Shown here: one piece after another, positions 1 to 11,195 of the stretch | Layout: every line of letters begins with the position of its first letter | Numbering within the stretch: position 1 is the stretch's first letter | Source of the DNA: Physcia stellaris | Lineage: Eukaryota; Ascomycota; Lecanoromycetes; Caliciales; Physciaceae | Reading direction: 5' to 3' | Length of the DNA: 64,000 nucleotides | Assembly (NCBI GenBank): GCA_018902385.1 | Contig: JABSSW010000008.1 | Span: 558,001 to 622,000, forward strand | The notes under the pieces: model-generated | Seen by the model: only the letters and a program-made list of their open reading frames with translations | What the model was told of the DNA's origin: nothing | Databases searched by the model: none | Made by a program: the position numbers and the translations under genes

Positions 1-911
1 GACGGAGCGGCGGCCTCGCGGGTCGCGAGGTAGGATCCCGCTTGGAGAGGCGAGAGGACAGACTCGGAGCGGCGATGAAAAGAGTAGAACGGTGCCATAG
101 TTCGGGGAGATTGAAGGCAAGGCTTCAAGGTGTTTTATTGGGCCGAAGCCCGATTCTTCAGAGTCGGTCCCTCTCCCAAGACAAAGATTCTAAGCCGATT
201 TGGAGTTCGCTATGATGTGCGCTCGCCTTAATTTAGGATTATTGACTGATGGACATTAGAATGGAGACGTCGTTAAGGAGTGGAATGTTTGGCGGTAAGA
301 CTGTCGAATGCAGTGTCGTCAATGTGGTGGTTGGGGTAATGGCTGGGGTTGGGATCAACAAAGCGTTGACCAGGCAACAAAGCTCATCGCCTGACTTTCG
401 ATACAATCCACCGCTACGTTGGGTCTCTGAAGTGAACGATCGTCGCCTCCTTCGTGTTCACATACTAAATTTGGAGAAGAGTGAATTCAGAGAGACAACA
501 AGTGGCTTAAAGAAATGCGACGTCTTGCAGTTGGCTCACATTGTTCTGTTTTGTCCAACCGAGTGACCTGGTTCAAGCAATCATCGTTGTTGAAGCTCGT
601 TATCGACTATGCTAATTTACCCCATCCTATCTTCCTATCCCATCCTATGTAGAGCTCATCTGAACTTTGTAGAGGGGATATATCTGCCAACTGTCTACTC
701 CCCGTTCCGCCTGATACCTACTTCGTCGCTCATACAGTCGTAAATCGTACACATCAGGTCCGAGCTTTCCACCGGGCATTATGCTTTTAATGGCATTTTC
801 GTCAAAGACCCACCACTCACACCTATAAGCGAGAACCGAAATTTATAACCTAGAAGTAAAGTCGCCACAAGCGCTGCGTAATTCATTTCGTCGTCATCGG
901 AATGTGCATCT
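1..911. other. intergenic, no gene recognised
   Basis: This is the 3' flank of the minus-strand gene that ends at 912. A 105-codon open frame on the plus strand (249-566) has no recognisable domain and no fungal start context, so I do not call it. I see no RNA gene or repeat. Confidence 0.5.
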
Positions 912-2897
912 CTAACTTCGCCCGCTCCTGCTGCTCCTGCGGCTTCGACTCACTGCAACTCTTTTCTCCGCCGCTCGGCTGCTCTCTCGCGTCCTTGGTT
1001 CTCTAGTCGATCTTCTCCGGCCACCTCCGGCTTCCAATTCTCGAGTGCCGGAACTCTCAACATAGGTATATCGTTTCCGACCCTTCTCCTTCATTGAAGA
1101 TCTCCTGCTCACTACGCCACTCTTCCCACCAATACCCAAAACCATATCACCTTCATCACCATCATTACTGGGCCTGAGGCTGATGGTTCGCCCTTTGATA
1201 CTTTCTCCTTTGAAATCGACGTTAACCGCTTGCGATGCATTGAACCGCATTGTCAGACCATCCGTGTCATTCCTGGGTTTGGAATCGCTCCCACCTCTAC
1301 GGTCAATTGAGCTTCGACCTTTGTCTTCACTACTTCTCTTACTGCCTTTGCTCTGAGCGCTGAGCCTAGTGCCTGTCTCGCTGCTCGAGTGCGCCTTTTT
1401 CCGGACGAGGTTCAACGAGTCGGCAGTCAGCGGTAAGGCAGTACTCGTCCCAGTCGAAGTTTGGTAAGCCTCGACTGAGCGCTCTAGATCGCGCGGTGAT
1501 TCGTGACCATAATACGAAAATGGTCTCCTTTTCTTCGCCGTGGCACTGTTACTTTCAATGCTCATGCGGCGCATATCTCTTTCGATGGCATGAGAACCAG
1601 AACCTGAATTGTTACTAGAGGACGCTGAAGGTCTCGTCGTGACAGTCGGTCGCTGAGGAAGTTCTGGGATATGTGCTTTGGTTTTGACTGGGCTTTGAGG
1701 AGGTTGATATATGTCTGGGTCGATGTCGGTGCGGCTATTGCGGCGTTGCTGGATTGCGGCATGCGCTACCGAAGTAGTGGCAGCATGACGAATAATTGGT
1801 CGTTGTGTTTGCTGCCTGGGTGGTGGAGGCGGTGGAGGTGGCATTCTGTAATAATCTTCGTCGTGTACATAGTGTTCTTCACGCGGAGGATGCGAATAGC
1901 CTCTTTGAACGGAAGTCCGGCGGATAGTAGGCTGAGATGGAATAGAGGTGGCATAATGAGGTTGCTGGAAATGTTCAATCACTGGAGCAGCGCTGTACCT
2001 GATAGAATGTCTCTGGGGTGCGGGCTGGTCAGACTCCCACCATCTTAAAGGAGGGCATCGATCCAGAGGTGACGGAGGGGTAGAGTATGGATACGGACCG
2101 TGCTGGACTGGTGCACTAGGGGCGAAATAAGAAGGCGCAGGTTGATGATACGGTGTCGGTGGAAAAGCGCTCGGAGGGGTCATTGTAGGCTGAGCTTGGG
2201 CTAGATATACTGGCTGATATTGGACCTGAGGTGGAAATGAACCCCCATGGAAGCTGGTTGGCCGTTGCCTTTGTTGAGATTGTGCGGTTATAGGTCGAGG
2301 ACGAGCCTGCGTCGGTAGTGCGGGCGGCGCTTCTGGCGGAGAAAAATGTGGTACAGGTTTTGTAGAATGGGGCCGTTGAGGTACTGTTACTTGTGGCGGA
2401 GCTTTTGAGGTTGGCCTGGTAGCATCGTCTTTGCTGGACCTGGATATTTCTGGCGATTTGGTGGCATCATATCCCTTTGCTGTACATTCGTTGCACCGAC
2501 ATTCCTGCTGTGCTTTCTGCCCTTTTTCTTTTGCCCTCGAGTCCGTCCGTCGCAAGGTGGGTTTCCGCACCGTCTCTGCGCTATGAAGCTGTTTTTGGTG
2601 AACAGCGCCTGATCTTTCTTTGACATGAGAGACATCGGTATTGATCCTTAATGGGGCTGATCCTGCCTTTGAATCTAGCGAGGAGTCTCCGCTACCCAGC
2701 GTCGCTCCAGTCCTACTCGAGTAACCAGAGTCACTGAACTCGTCATGCGCAGCAGTCACGGTCGGCTTTACAATGTCCGGCTTCGACCTTTTGGCGGTGA
2801 TGTTGGCTGTTTGGCGGGTCTCGGGGAGGGTTGTTTTGGCATCCTCATTGTAGTCCTCGATGTAGGCGGCGCGAGGGCCAGTCGGGCTGCCTGACAT
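912..2897 (-). CDS. large disordered proline/serine-rich protein, function unknown
   Basis: Single-exon frame of 661 residues starting at an ATG (2895-2897). Nearly the whole protein looks intrinsically disordered. It has a Ser/Gly-rich N-terminal stretch containing DSGYSSRTGA (about residues 56-65), a CRCNEC cysteine cluster near residue 134, a long Pro/Gln/Tyr-rich middle with a run of eight prolines (about residue 355), and an Arg/Ser-rich basic tail. The only part that looks folded is near residues 550-600 (MRFNASQAVNVDFKGESIKG followed by RTISLRPS), which resembles a short beta-rich module seen at the end of many uncharacterised Pezizomycotina proteins. No catalytic motif is visible. The poly-Pro and RS-like segments could serve as scaffold or nucleic-acid contacts, but that is inference. 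An extra 5' exon cannot be excluded. Confidence 0.75.
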   Translation of the reverse strand: MSGSPTGPRAAYIEDYNEDAKTTLPETRQTANITAKRSKPDIVKPTVTAAHDEFSDSGYSSRTGATLGSGDSSLDSKAGSAPLRINTDVSHVKERSGAVHQKQLHSAETVRKPTLRRTDSRAKEKGQKAQQECRCNECTAKGYDATKSPEISRSSKDDATRPTSKAPPQVTVPQRPHSTKPVPHFSPPEAPPALPTQARPRPITAQSQQRQRPTSFHGGSFPPQVQYQPVYLAQAQPTMTPPSAFPPTPYHQPAPSYFAPSAPVQHGPYPYSTPPSPLDRCPPLRWWESDQPAPQRHSIRYSAAPVIEHFQQPHYATSIPSQPTIRRTSVQRGYSHPPREEHYVHDEDYYRMPPPPPPPPRQQTQRPIIRHAATTSVAHAAIQQRRNSRTDIDPDIYQPPQSPVKTKAHIPELPQRPTVTTRPSASSSNNSGSGSHAIERDMRRMSIESNSATAKKRRPFSYYGHESPRDLERSVEAYQTSTGTSTALPLTADSLNLVRKKAHSSSETGTRLSAQSKGSKRSSEDKGRSSIDRRGGSDSKPRNDTDGLTMRFNASQAVNVDFKGESIKGRTISLRPSNDGDEGDMVLGIGGKSGVVSRRSSMKEKGRKRYTYVESSGTRELEAGGGRRRSTREPRTRESSRAAEKRVAVSRSRRSSRSGRS

Positions 2898-4495
2898 AAC
2901 ACCCTGTAGGTAGCCAACGTGGCGACAGGCCAGGGCGGGTTTGCTCCAATTGTAGCGCTCGAGCGACAGGTAGAAGGCAAGTGGGACAGGAGCGAAGAGC
3001 AGTCCGGCAACTTTTTGGCAGACTCGGCTATCGATAAGCCGTCGATCAATTGCCCCACCTTTTAGGCAGACGGGATGATCTCCAGCAGTCAGCGAGCTGG
3101 GATGCTAACGGACTCGAGGCGCTGACAGTGACAGCGCGGGGTAGATGGCAGAAGGACGGTCGACGAGATCGGAGGTGGCTACAGGTATGAAAGGAAAGGG
3201 TGTAGCGGGACAACGGTCAGACAGGCCAGCACCGATCAGCGATCTGGATGTCCATTGATGCCGGCTGGGAGCTGCCAGCGACATGGTTAGAGAGTGTTGG
3301 AACGCTTCAGAGATGGACTGACTCACATCTGCTCGATCCAAGAGATAGTTGGAAAATTAATATGAGAAAATGAAGTTTTTTAAGGTTGTGATCGGTGATG
3401 GTTGCTGGGAGGCTGCATGGGTCCGGAGCTGGTTGGTCGTGGGCGTCCTGCTGTTCAATCATACGCCAGAATCCTTCTGCTAAGCTGTCTTCGGGCCCCA
3501 CACTCCATAGGTCGCCCGCATTGCTGCACAACATCAACCACCAGAGTCGGGCCCCAGCATCAGTCCTCCCCGAGGCAACTATCGCTTTTGGAAACTGCCA
3601 TTCGTGAGTGTCAACGGGAACAGCGAGTAGAAACATCGGCTTCGTGGAGAGTACGAGTGGTACCTGGCAAGAGGAGTCGCCCATTGGATACCCCATCCGT
3701 CATGGCTGCCTGAGCAGCGCAACATTCCCCAAGTTGCAGATATATCATTCGACCGCTCCTTTCGCGACAGGATAGTGACGCACATGGATGAATTGGATGG
3801 TGGACCGGCCGTTGCCATGCTTCACAGAGCACTGTCAGCGGTGCAGCACTATCCACCTCACTCCTGCATTGATAGGTTAACGTTGACGCAGGCGCAGACG
3901 TAGTTCAAAAACATGCAAGTGTAGGACCAATGACTGCCGGATTAGATGCAAAGCGTCAAACCTTGACTCGAATTCAGCATCGCGCTGGCATCATGCTGGC
4001 CCTATCGTCCTTGGCCGCTGATCACATGCCGTGCGGACGATGAGAAAGAGCGACAAGCTGCACGATTCGACACGAGCTTGCGACTCGGCATCCGACCGTA
4101 TGGCTGTGCTTCTTGCATGGCAAATCTCATTTAGTGTGGAACATTGACCTTCATGGCTGCGTCTTACATATACACACGATCAGACTTGAGAAACGCGCCA
4201 TGTGAGATTTCTTTCGCGCGAGAAATCGCTCTGGTATAAAGAACAAATGATTAGAGTACATGCTGGATAAAGATAAGCCTAGCGACTTACCGTCCAAAAG
4301 TCAGCCACATTAATGCTTTACACCAATCGGCGAACATGAAGAGAAGACTTCGTACACGGGACATACCTCGGTCCGTTCTTGGCATCACGGACGAAGACAC
4401 CATGAGCAGAGACAACTATTCTCTAAGGTATATGTGATGGGCTAGGAGCCTTGGTAGATGCCCTATCTACTATTGCCGCAAAGCATTTTCCCACA
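2898..4495. other. intergenic between two minus-strand genes
   Basis: 1.6 kb covering the promoter/5' leader of the disordered-protein gene and the 3' flank of the arginyl-tRNA synthetase gene. Several short overlapping frames (3105-3856) lie on both strands, but none has a recognisable domain. I see nothing else. Confidence 0.5.
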
Positions 4496-6602
4496 TCACA
4501 TACTAAACATAGTCAGCTTCAAGTCGTTATGGTAAAGAGAAAAGTATCAGATACTTACCGCTCCACTGGATTGAGGCCTAGAAGTCTCATCCCGTTGTGC
4601 AGAACTTGCCTCGCCGCTTCATACAGAGCCATCCTAGCTTTCATTACCTCCCGCTCACTACCAATGACTTTCAGCACGTCATAGCTTGAGCTCAGCATGT
4701 GCGTCATCTTGAACAAATACGAGAGTACTGTGACGGGCTCCAAGGTTTTCAGGGTATTTTGGACAACATCTGGCCACGACGCCAATGCACGCACAAGGTT
4801 AATAGCGTGGGGCTCCGTCAATAAAGATAAATCTGCCGACTCGATATCCTGGGGAGACAAGCCGGCCTTCCTGCTGATGGAGCACAGACGAGCGTGTGCA
4901 TACTGTAAATACGGTCCAGTGTCTCCTTCGAATGAGGTCATTCGTTCTAGCGAAAAATCGTAGTTGTTGATCCTAGCTTCCAGATTAATCTTCTAGCTGG
5001 AGATGAATAAAGGGTGATATTTTACCGTTTCCCTGTCATATCTTGCACCATAACCGCCGTAATTCCTAGAGTATCCGCAGTTTGTTCGGGGTTTTCAACC
5101 TGGTCATACTTTGCTTGATTTGCCCTCATGACCTCGTGCATTTTATCACCCACATCTCGTAAGATGTCGTCCAAGAACTTGACTGTTCCTCTCCGTGTAC
5201 TCATTCCTTGGACCATACCGAAATTCACATGCTGACATTTGTCAGAAATGTTCTGAAGACCCATGAGTTCTAGAATTTTGAAGAGCTGTGCTAGATGGAT
5301 GTCCTGTTGGGAGGCAACGACATATATCATCTTGTCGAAGTTGTAAAGCTCATTTCGCTTCACAATCTCCCCAACATCCCGGGTCAAGTAAAGGGACGAA
5401 CCGTCGGTTTTCTTGATGAGTGCTTTACCGAGTTTCCCGGCGCCATGTTTGGTGAAGTCAACGATCACAGCGCCCTTGGAGTCTTCCGAGATCCCGCGAG
5501 CTTTGAGTATGTCGGCGGCCTTCTCCATCCGTTCCATCTCAACTTGGGATTCACCTGAATAGTGGTCGTAATGTATATTCAGGCGCGCGTACGTTTGCTT
5601 ATACTTTTGGATGCTCAGATCTCGGAAGCGACTCCACGTAGCACGGGCCTCTTCATCGCCATCCTCTAATCGCTTGAAGTACTGTCTTGCCCGTTCGTTC
5701 TCACTTTTCGATTCCAATCCGGCAATTTCGTTCTCCAAATCTTGCGTCTGTTGGCCGGCTTCTGTAGCTTGTTTCAGCTCTTCTTTCTTTTCCTTGATCA
5801 AAGCTTCTTGCGGGCTTGAAAGTTTGTTAATTTCGACGTAGATATCGAATAGATGGCCTATGGGATCTCTCTCCAAGGCCTCTTCGCTACCATACATCTC
5901 GAATGCATTAGCGAGCAGACCGAATTGTCGTCCCCAATCGCCAAGATAATTCATCCGGATCACCTCCCATCCTGCGGCCTCATAGAGATTTGCTAGGAAA
6001 CCTCCGATAATGGTACTTCGCAGATGACCGGCATGAAAAGGCTTCGCAATATTGGGTGAAGAGAATTCGACGATTATGCGCTTTCGCCCTTTAGTTGGAT
6101 CGGACTCATCGCGCAGTCCTAATTTCTCGTTGGTCCCATATGCAGCCTTCTTTGTCAATATTGAGGGAATGATCAATTTTGTGAGAGGCTCAGGCTTGAA
6201 GAAAAATTGTAGAAAAGGACCGGCTGCAACAGGTTTTGCAACGATGTTTGACTCAGGAAATTGTTCGCTCCACTCAAGGGCTTGCTCCGCGGGTTTCTTC
6301 CCTTTAATCCTCAATGAGGCCACTGCGAGACCAAGGTCGCCTTTGTCGAAAGTTTGCGTCCAAGCAAGTCGCTCGTAGACTTCTTTTACTGGCTTTCCCG
6401 TGATTGGGGCCAGCGCTTGGGAGATACTCTCGCGGTACAAGTCGACTGGGTTATTCATTGTTGATGAGCCTGAGCCATCAGGTGTGTTATGCAGTGAGGC
6501 CATCAATGCTTTACGCTGCTTCTGGTGACTGATCTTGCTGAATGGTAGTAGACAGCTCAGCGATATGGAATACCTCCTGAAAGTCAAGGTACAATGAATC
6601 AT
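4496..6602 (-). CDS. arginyl-tRNA synthetase (class Ia), 3 exons
   Basis: Charges tRNA-Arg with arginine. The exons read as 6602-5026, 4972-4559 and 4502-4496, giving 665 residues from the first ATG or 632 from Met34 (6503). Visible in order: the Arg_S N-terminal domain, the HIGH-type signature FSSPNIAKPFHAGHLRST (HAGH at 190-193), the catalytic core with an acidic/coiled insert (EKKEELKQATEAG), MSTRRG in the KMSKS position, and after the first intron INNYDFSLERMTSFEGD and the anticodon-binding domain ending LLGLNPVERM. Both introns split an Arg codon (CG|G and CG|T). The last exon is only T-ATG-TGA and supplies the family-typical final Met. Residues 1-33 are rich in Arg/Ser/Leu with no acidic residue, so they may be a mitochondrial presequence, with Met34 giving the cytosolic form. 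That dual use is inference; a TTTCAG just upstream of codon 12 could instead mark a 5' intron. Confidence 0.93.
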
Positions 6603-7227
6603 CTAACGAGGTGAGTCAATTGCGCGCACCTACCTGTGTGATTGATCGCGTTCGAATTTTAGCGCTAATACGGAAGTTTATGCATTTTAGTGTTTGACTC
6701 AGGCTGAGTGTAATGACGGAAACTTTTCCATTCCAATCCTTGGCGAGCTTGGCAGATTAATGAGCCTCGTTTGTCGCGGGACGTATTTCCGTTAGCGTTG
6801 CAGGGCAAGTTCTATCACATATCGCACTGAGGTCTGAGCCCAGTAATTGGAGAATATTATGTGAAGCACGTTGTAGGATAGTAGTCACATCGTTCCATAT
6901 GACTGAGGCTATTGAGCTTGTATTGAGTTCAAAGGTAAGCTATCTTAGGTTTTTGGACTGAGTCATAAAATTATCAAATTGCGGAAGGCACCCACGAGAT
7001 AGTTGCCGCCTGAAGTAGTACAGAAAGCACAGCCTGATAATATTAAAGGGGAGTGGTTCAAAGCTCTCTTCTGTCTGCTTCTCTCTTTGAACATCCATTC
7101 TGCTCTACAATTCTCTCAACTGTTCATCGTCCTCACATCAACACGTGTTTTGGTACCACCCTCAAACACTTTCCGTTACTCCGTACATCGATTTCGACAG
7201 GCAAGTATAATTACAGGTATTGCAAAC
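6603..7227. promoter_or_regulatory. shared upstream region of two divergent genes
   Basis: About 0.6 kb separates the start of the arginyl-tRNA synthetase gene (minus) from the VIT/vWA gene (plus), so it must contain both promoters. The open frame continues upstream of 7228 as far as 7003, but that part looks like a CT-rich leader rather than protein. I did not identify defined sites. Confidence 0.45.
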
Positions 7228-10127
7228 ATGTCGTACTCGTGTGGAATCATCTACTTTGACATCTCCGAGAACGCTTGGAATCGCGCTGAGAAGCGTTTGC
7301 CGATTGTGAAACTGTCCACACACACTACGATTCTATCCACGACATCTCGGACCGTACTCTCGCAAACCTTTGTCAACAACAAGAAGAGCACCATCGACGA
7401 GTGTAGGTATGACTTTCCTTTGTATGATGGCGTCAGTGTCGTCGGTTTCACTTGCCATATTGGTGCGCGAACCATCGAAGGTGTTGTGAAAGAAAAGACC
7501 AAGGCCAAAGCGACTTACGAGGAAGCCAAGTTCAGGGGAAAGACTGCAGGCCTACTAGCTCAAGGTCCTACTTCAGACGTATTCTCGACTACTCTTGGGA
7601 ACATACCAGCAGGTGAGACGATTGTCGTCAGGGTCACTTACATAGGAGAGTTAAAACATGATGTCGCCGCTCAATGCACCAAATTCACCATACCCACCAA
7701 GATCGCTCCCAGATACGGAACTTCACCTTTCTCGATACCCGGAAGTACTGCCAAACCGGATGGAAATGGTATGGAGATTACGGTCGATATCAGCATGGGA
7801 TCAGGAACAACTATTCGCGAAGTACGCTCTCCTAGCCACCCGATAGCTATCAAACTTGGCAGAACTTCCATCACTCCGACTACAGGAACTCCACAATTGT
7901 CACAAGCATCTGCTACACTCTCTCAAGGCAGCGCCAATCTAGACAAAGACTTTCATATAGAAATCGTCAACGACATCACAAAACAGCCAAAGGCACTACT
8001 AGAAACGTACGCAAACAACACACGCCAGCGTGCTCTGATGGTAACGCTAGTGCCTGAGATAAATTTGGCTCAGGCCAAGCCGGAGATAGTTATTGTTGCT
8101 GATAGGAGTGGTAGCATGGGCGGCAATAAGGTGAGTTCTGGTGCCTCGTCTTATTCAAACCCCCCTTTTTTTGATTATGAACTTCATCGACGCAGCTATT
8201 CAAGTGAGATACAAGCTTTTGCTTAGCTCGGAAATGGTGCTGACTCTGGACTTAATAGATTAGGACGCTGGTGCGCGCCCTGAAGATCCTTCTTCGATCT
8301 CTGCCCGTGGGCATCCACTTCAATATTTGCTCCTTTGGTTCCACCCACAGCTTTCTCTGGGATAAGAGTCATGAATACGGAGAAGACTCACTTGCTGAAG
8401 CAACGAAGCACGTCGATGGCTTCGATGCGAATTACGGAGGGACAGAAACGCTCGCCGCAGTTAAAGCCTCAATTGGCGCTCGAGATGTGCGACAGGATCT
8501 AGCGCTGATCCTTTGCACCGACGGAGATATCTGGCAGCAGGAAGAGTTCTTCTCTTATCTAAACAACCAGGTCCGGGACAGCGAGAAACACATCCGTGTG
8601 TTCCCTCTCGGTATTGGTGACTCAGTGTCCTCCGCTTTGATTGAGGGTGCTGCGCGGGCTGGCAAAGGCTTTGCATCAACAGTTGGAGAAAACGAGAAGT
8701 TAGATGGCAAGGTCATACGCATGTTGAAAGGGGCTTTGACCGAAAATGTTGACTACACTTTCGACGTCAAGTATGGACAGAACGAAGATGATGAAGACGA
8801 TGGATTCGTCCTTATCGATCATGTGGCGGATAGTCTAAGCGTCGTATCCTTAGGGGACTCCCAGACACTGGTCTCCGAACCGAGCACGGAGAACCTAACC
8901 GGGCCTGTTGCTGGATTACCAGCAGTAGCAGTACCGAAATATTTGCAAGCGCCTCACGAGATCACGCCACTGTATCCATCCGCTAGAGCTACCCTATATG
9001 TCCTAATCTCCCCAGATTCTCCCCAAAAGCAGCCCATCTCTGTCTTGCTCAAGGGGCTCTCGAGTGGTGGCCCCATTGAGTATGAGATACCTGTTGAGAT
9101 TGTCGCAGAGCCGGGCAAAACTATTCACCAGCTTGCAGCACGCAAAGCAGTAGGCGACTTGGAGGAGGGTCGGGGTTGGTTAAACCAAGCCAAGGATGCC
9201 AAAGGCATTTTATTCAAAGACAAATTTGGAGCGGGCCCGTCTTTGGATCAAGTTGGTGTCAAGCCAAAGGCATCGAAGTTCCATGAACTCGTGGAGCGTG
9301 AAGCAGTGCGACTCGGAGTTGAATATCAGGTGGGAGGAAAATACTGCTCGTTCGTGGCAGTGGAAGGGAACGAAGTTATGATACCAGCAGAAAGCACCTA
9401 TGCCTCCGCTAGGGCTTCTGTTCCGAGTCCAGCAGGTTCAGTCTTTGCAGCCTCAGCCTTTGGAAGCCGCGGAGGTTTGTCAGCAATGGGTAGTGGAAAT
9501 TCTTCAAGAATGCCTTTAAGTGCTTCAAGTGGGTCTGGGGTCGCTCGGCTCTGTTCGATGACTACTTCGTCCAATGGTGGTACATTTGGAGCCTCGACCG
9601 CAATTCCGGTGTGCGCTCAATATTCCGGAGGCCGTGGCGGGTATGCGAGTGGACAATCGAATTTGTTTGGAGCTACTTCATATACGAGTGGACCATCGAA
9701 TGTGTTTGCAGCTACTCCGTATGAGAGTGACAGTGGTGAAGACGTGGGATTTGGACTTTTTGATGACGGGTCACCTGCCCCGAAGACATCGGGGGAATCT
9801 CCTGGAGGACCCCTGGATATTATCATCTCTCTTCAGCATTTCACAGGGTTCTGGGAATTCAACAAGGATTTGCTGAGCGTGTGTGGAATCGGGACGAGTG
9901 CGGCTGCAGGCACAATGCTCGCTAGTGCATCATCGGGTCAGCCGTCGCGCGGGCAAGTGTGGGCAACAGTGCTGGCAATCACGTTTCTGGAGCGCAAGAT
10001 GACAAGTGAGAAGGACACGTGGGAATTGATTGTGGATAAAGCCAAGGTATGGCTCCAGAGCAATGGGGTAAGCATGGAGAAAGAGGCGGAGACAGAGCCA
10101 CTGAAGGCCTTGCTCTCGGAACTCTGA
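7228..10127 (+). CDS. VIT and von Willebrand factor A domain protein, 2 exons
   Basis: Predicted 923 residues from exons 7228-8130 and 8259-10127. The intron (GTGAGT...AATAG, with CTGAC branch site) joins GGNK to IRTLVRALKILLRSLPVG, which restores the vWA fold. The VIT domain covers roughly residues 25-155 (FPLYDGVSVVGF, KEKTKAKATYEEAK, FSTTLGNIPAGE). The vWA domain covers about 285-455, with the metal-ion-dependent adhesion site DRSGSM at 292-297, a later Thr in GGTETL and the Asp in CTDGD, so the metal site looks complete. The C-terminal third is Gly/Ser-rich low complexity (FGSRGGLSAMGSG), followed by a helical end with QHFTGFWEFN. Fungal members resemble animal inter-alpha-trypsin inhibitor heavy chains and PARP4 in layout. 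There is no signal peptide, so it is probably intracellular. Its biological role is unknown. Confidence 0.9.
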
Positions 10128-11195
10128 GCAATGGGTTTATTCGCAAAAAGGGAAGGGTGGTTTTGACAGGATGCTTGGAAGTAACTTGCTACTTCCCAGC
10201 TATCATACAGAATGCCGGATGCTTGCATGGTATGAGGCATGGATTAAATGTTAGATAGATGTCAGTCCCATCCATCGATTCGACTAATCACTGCACCATT
10301 AACTTCCACCAATAACAATGTTGTGCATCTCAACACTGCTGTAAGCATTGATATCACCAAATCGATTGGTAGCCAGGCGTAGCCGTCGGCAAAAGCATCG
10401 CGTGGCGGAAAGGCTCGAGTGCGATGTGGAGCTTCAGAGCTTGAACAGATGACAGAGCCGCCAGGAGATGCAGCCTGCGCTCTGCAGGACATCATAGACC
10501 GACCATTGGACTATCAATCTCAAGCATGTTAGAAACTCAAGAGGTAAGCAGTGGTTCGGGTAGCAATTCTCATTGACGGCGTTTGGCGAGTCACAAATAG
10601 CATTCTCTTACTTGAGAATGGAACAGTATTCCCCTCATTGGCGTGTGAGGCTACTTCTTACCCCAGACTCCAGAATTTGTGCTGAGTTGATGAAGCGCGG
10701 AGGATCGGATGGAGAGCATGTTCAGCCTTGGCAAACTCGGGTGTTTCCGGGTGACCGAAGAGGTTTAGCGGATGATGGTGGATTGCAGGGTCTCGGTCTG
10801 TGCGGTCATGGAGATGGAAATTCCATCATCTTCGCGTGAGTCTGACAAAGAGCTACAACCTCGAAGCTTCCCCCGCTTGATCATCACCTCGCACGCGGCT
10901 ATAAACATTCGACTGCTTATGTACAGTCGACTTCAGCCATTGGTTTCACCATTTTCGTCCTTCATGCTCCCCACATTTCACCGTGTCTTCCTTCAATGTC
11001 TGCCCATCTTTCTTACGTAGTCTCCTGTACCGCTCTTCCTTTCTCAGCACCCGGCCTTCGATAACATTCGGGCGACGTCAATATCACCACAATTGTGAGT
11101 CTCTCTTTTGTAGCTTTCATCAATCAAGTGCTCACAGCAATCGCCATCCAGTTTTCAATCAACCCTTCCTAACGCGAACCTACGCCACCACCACC
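10128..11195. other. intergenic and 5' leader
   Basis: No gene recognised. The open frame upstream of 11196 begins at a GTG (10983) and contains a possible short intron (GTGAGT near 11097 to CACAG near 11139). A leader exon carrying an N-terminal extension therefore remains possible. The peptide it would give (FLSTRPSITFGRRQ) is basic and mitochondrion-like. Confidence 0.4.

Noticed and set aside
249-566. 105-codon plus-strand frame
   Set aside because: No recognisable domain, weak start context and no support from neighbours.
5295-6378. Several plus-strand frames opposite the arginyl-tRNA synthetase exon
   Set aside because: Antisense shadows of a well-supported coding exon.
7003-7227. N-terminal extension of the VIT/vWA protein
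   Set aside because: No family members carry it as far as I know and the DNA looks like a CT-rich leader; the start at 7228 suits the domain.
8131-8258. An 8-nt micro-exon (CTATTCAA) between two small introns in the VIT/vWA gene
   Set aside because: A single intron ending AATAG at 8258 gives a better match to the vWA domain (NKIRTLVRAL) with a good branch site.
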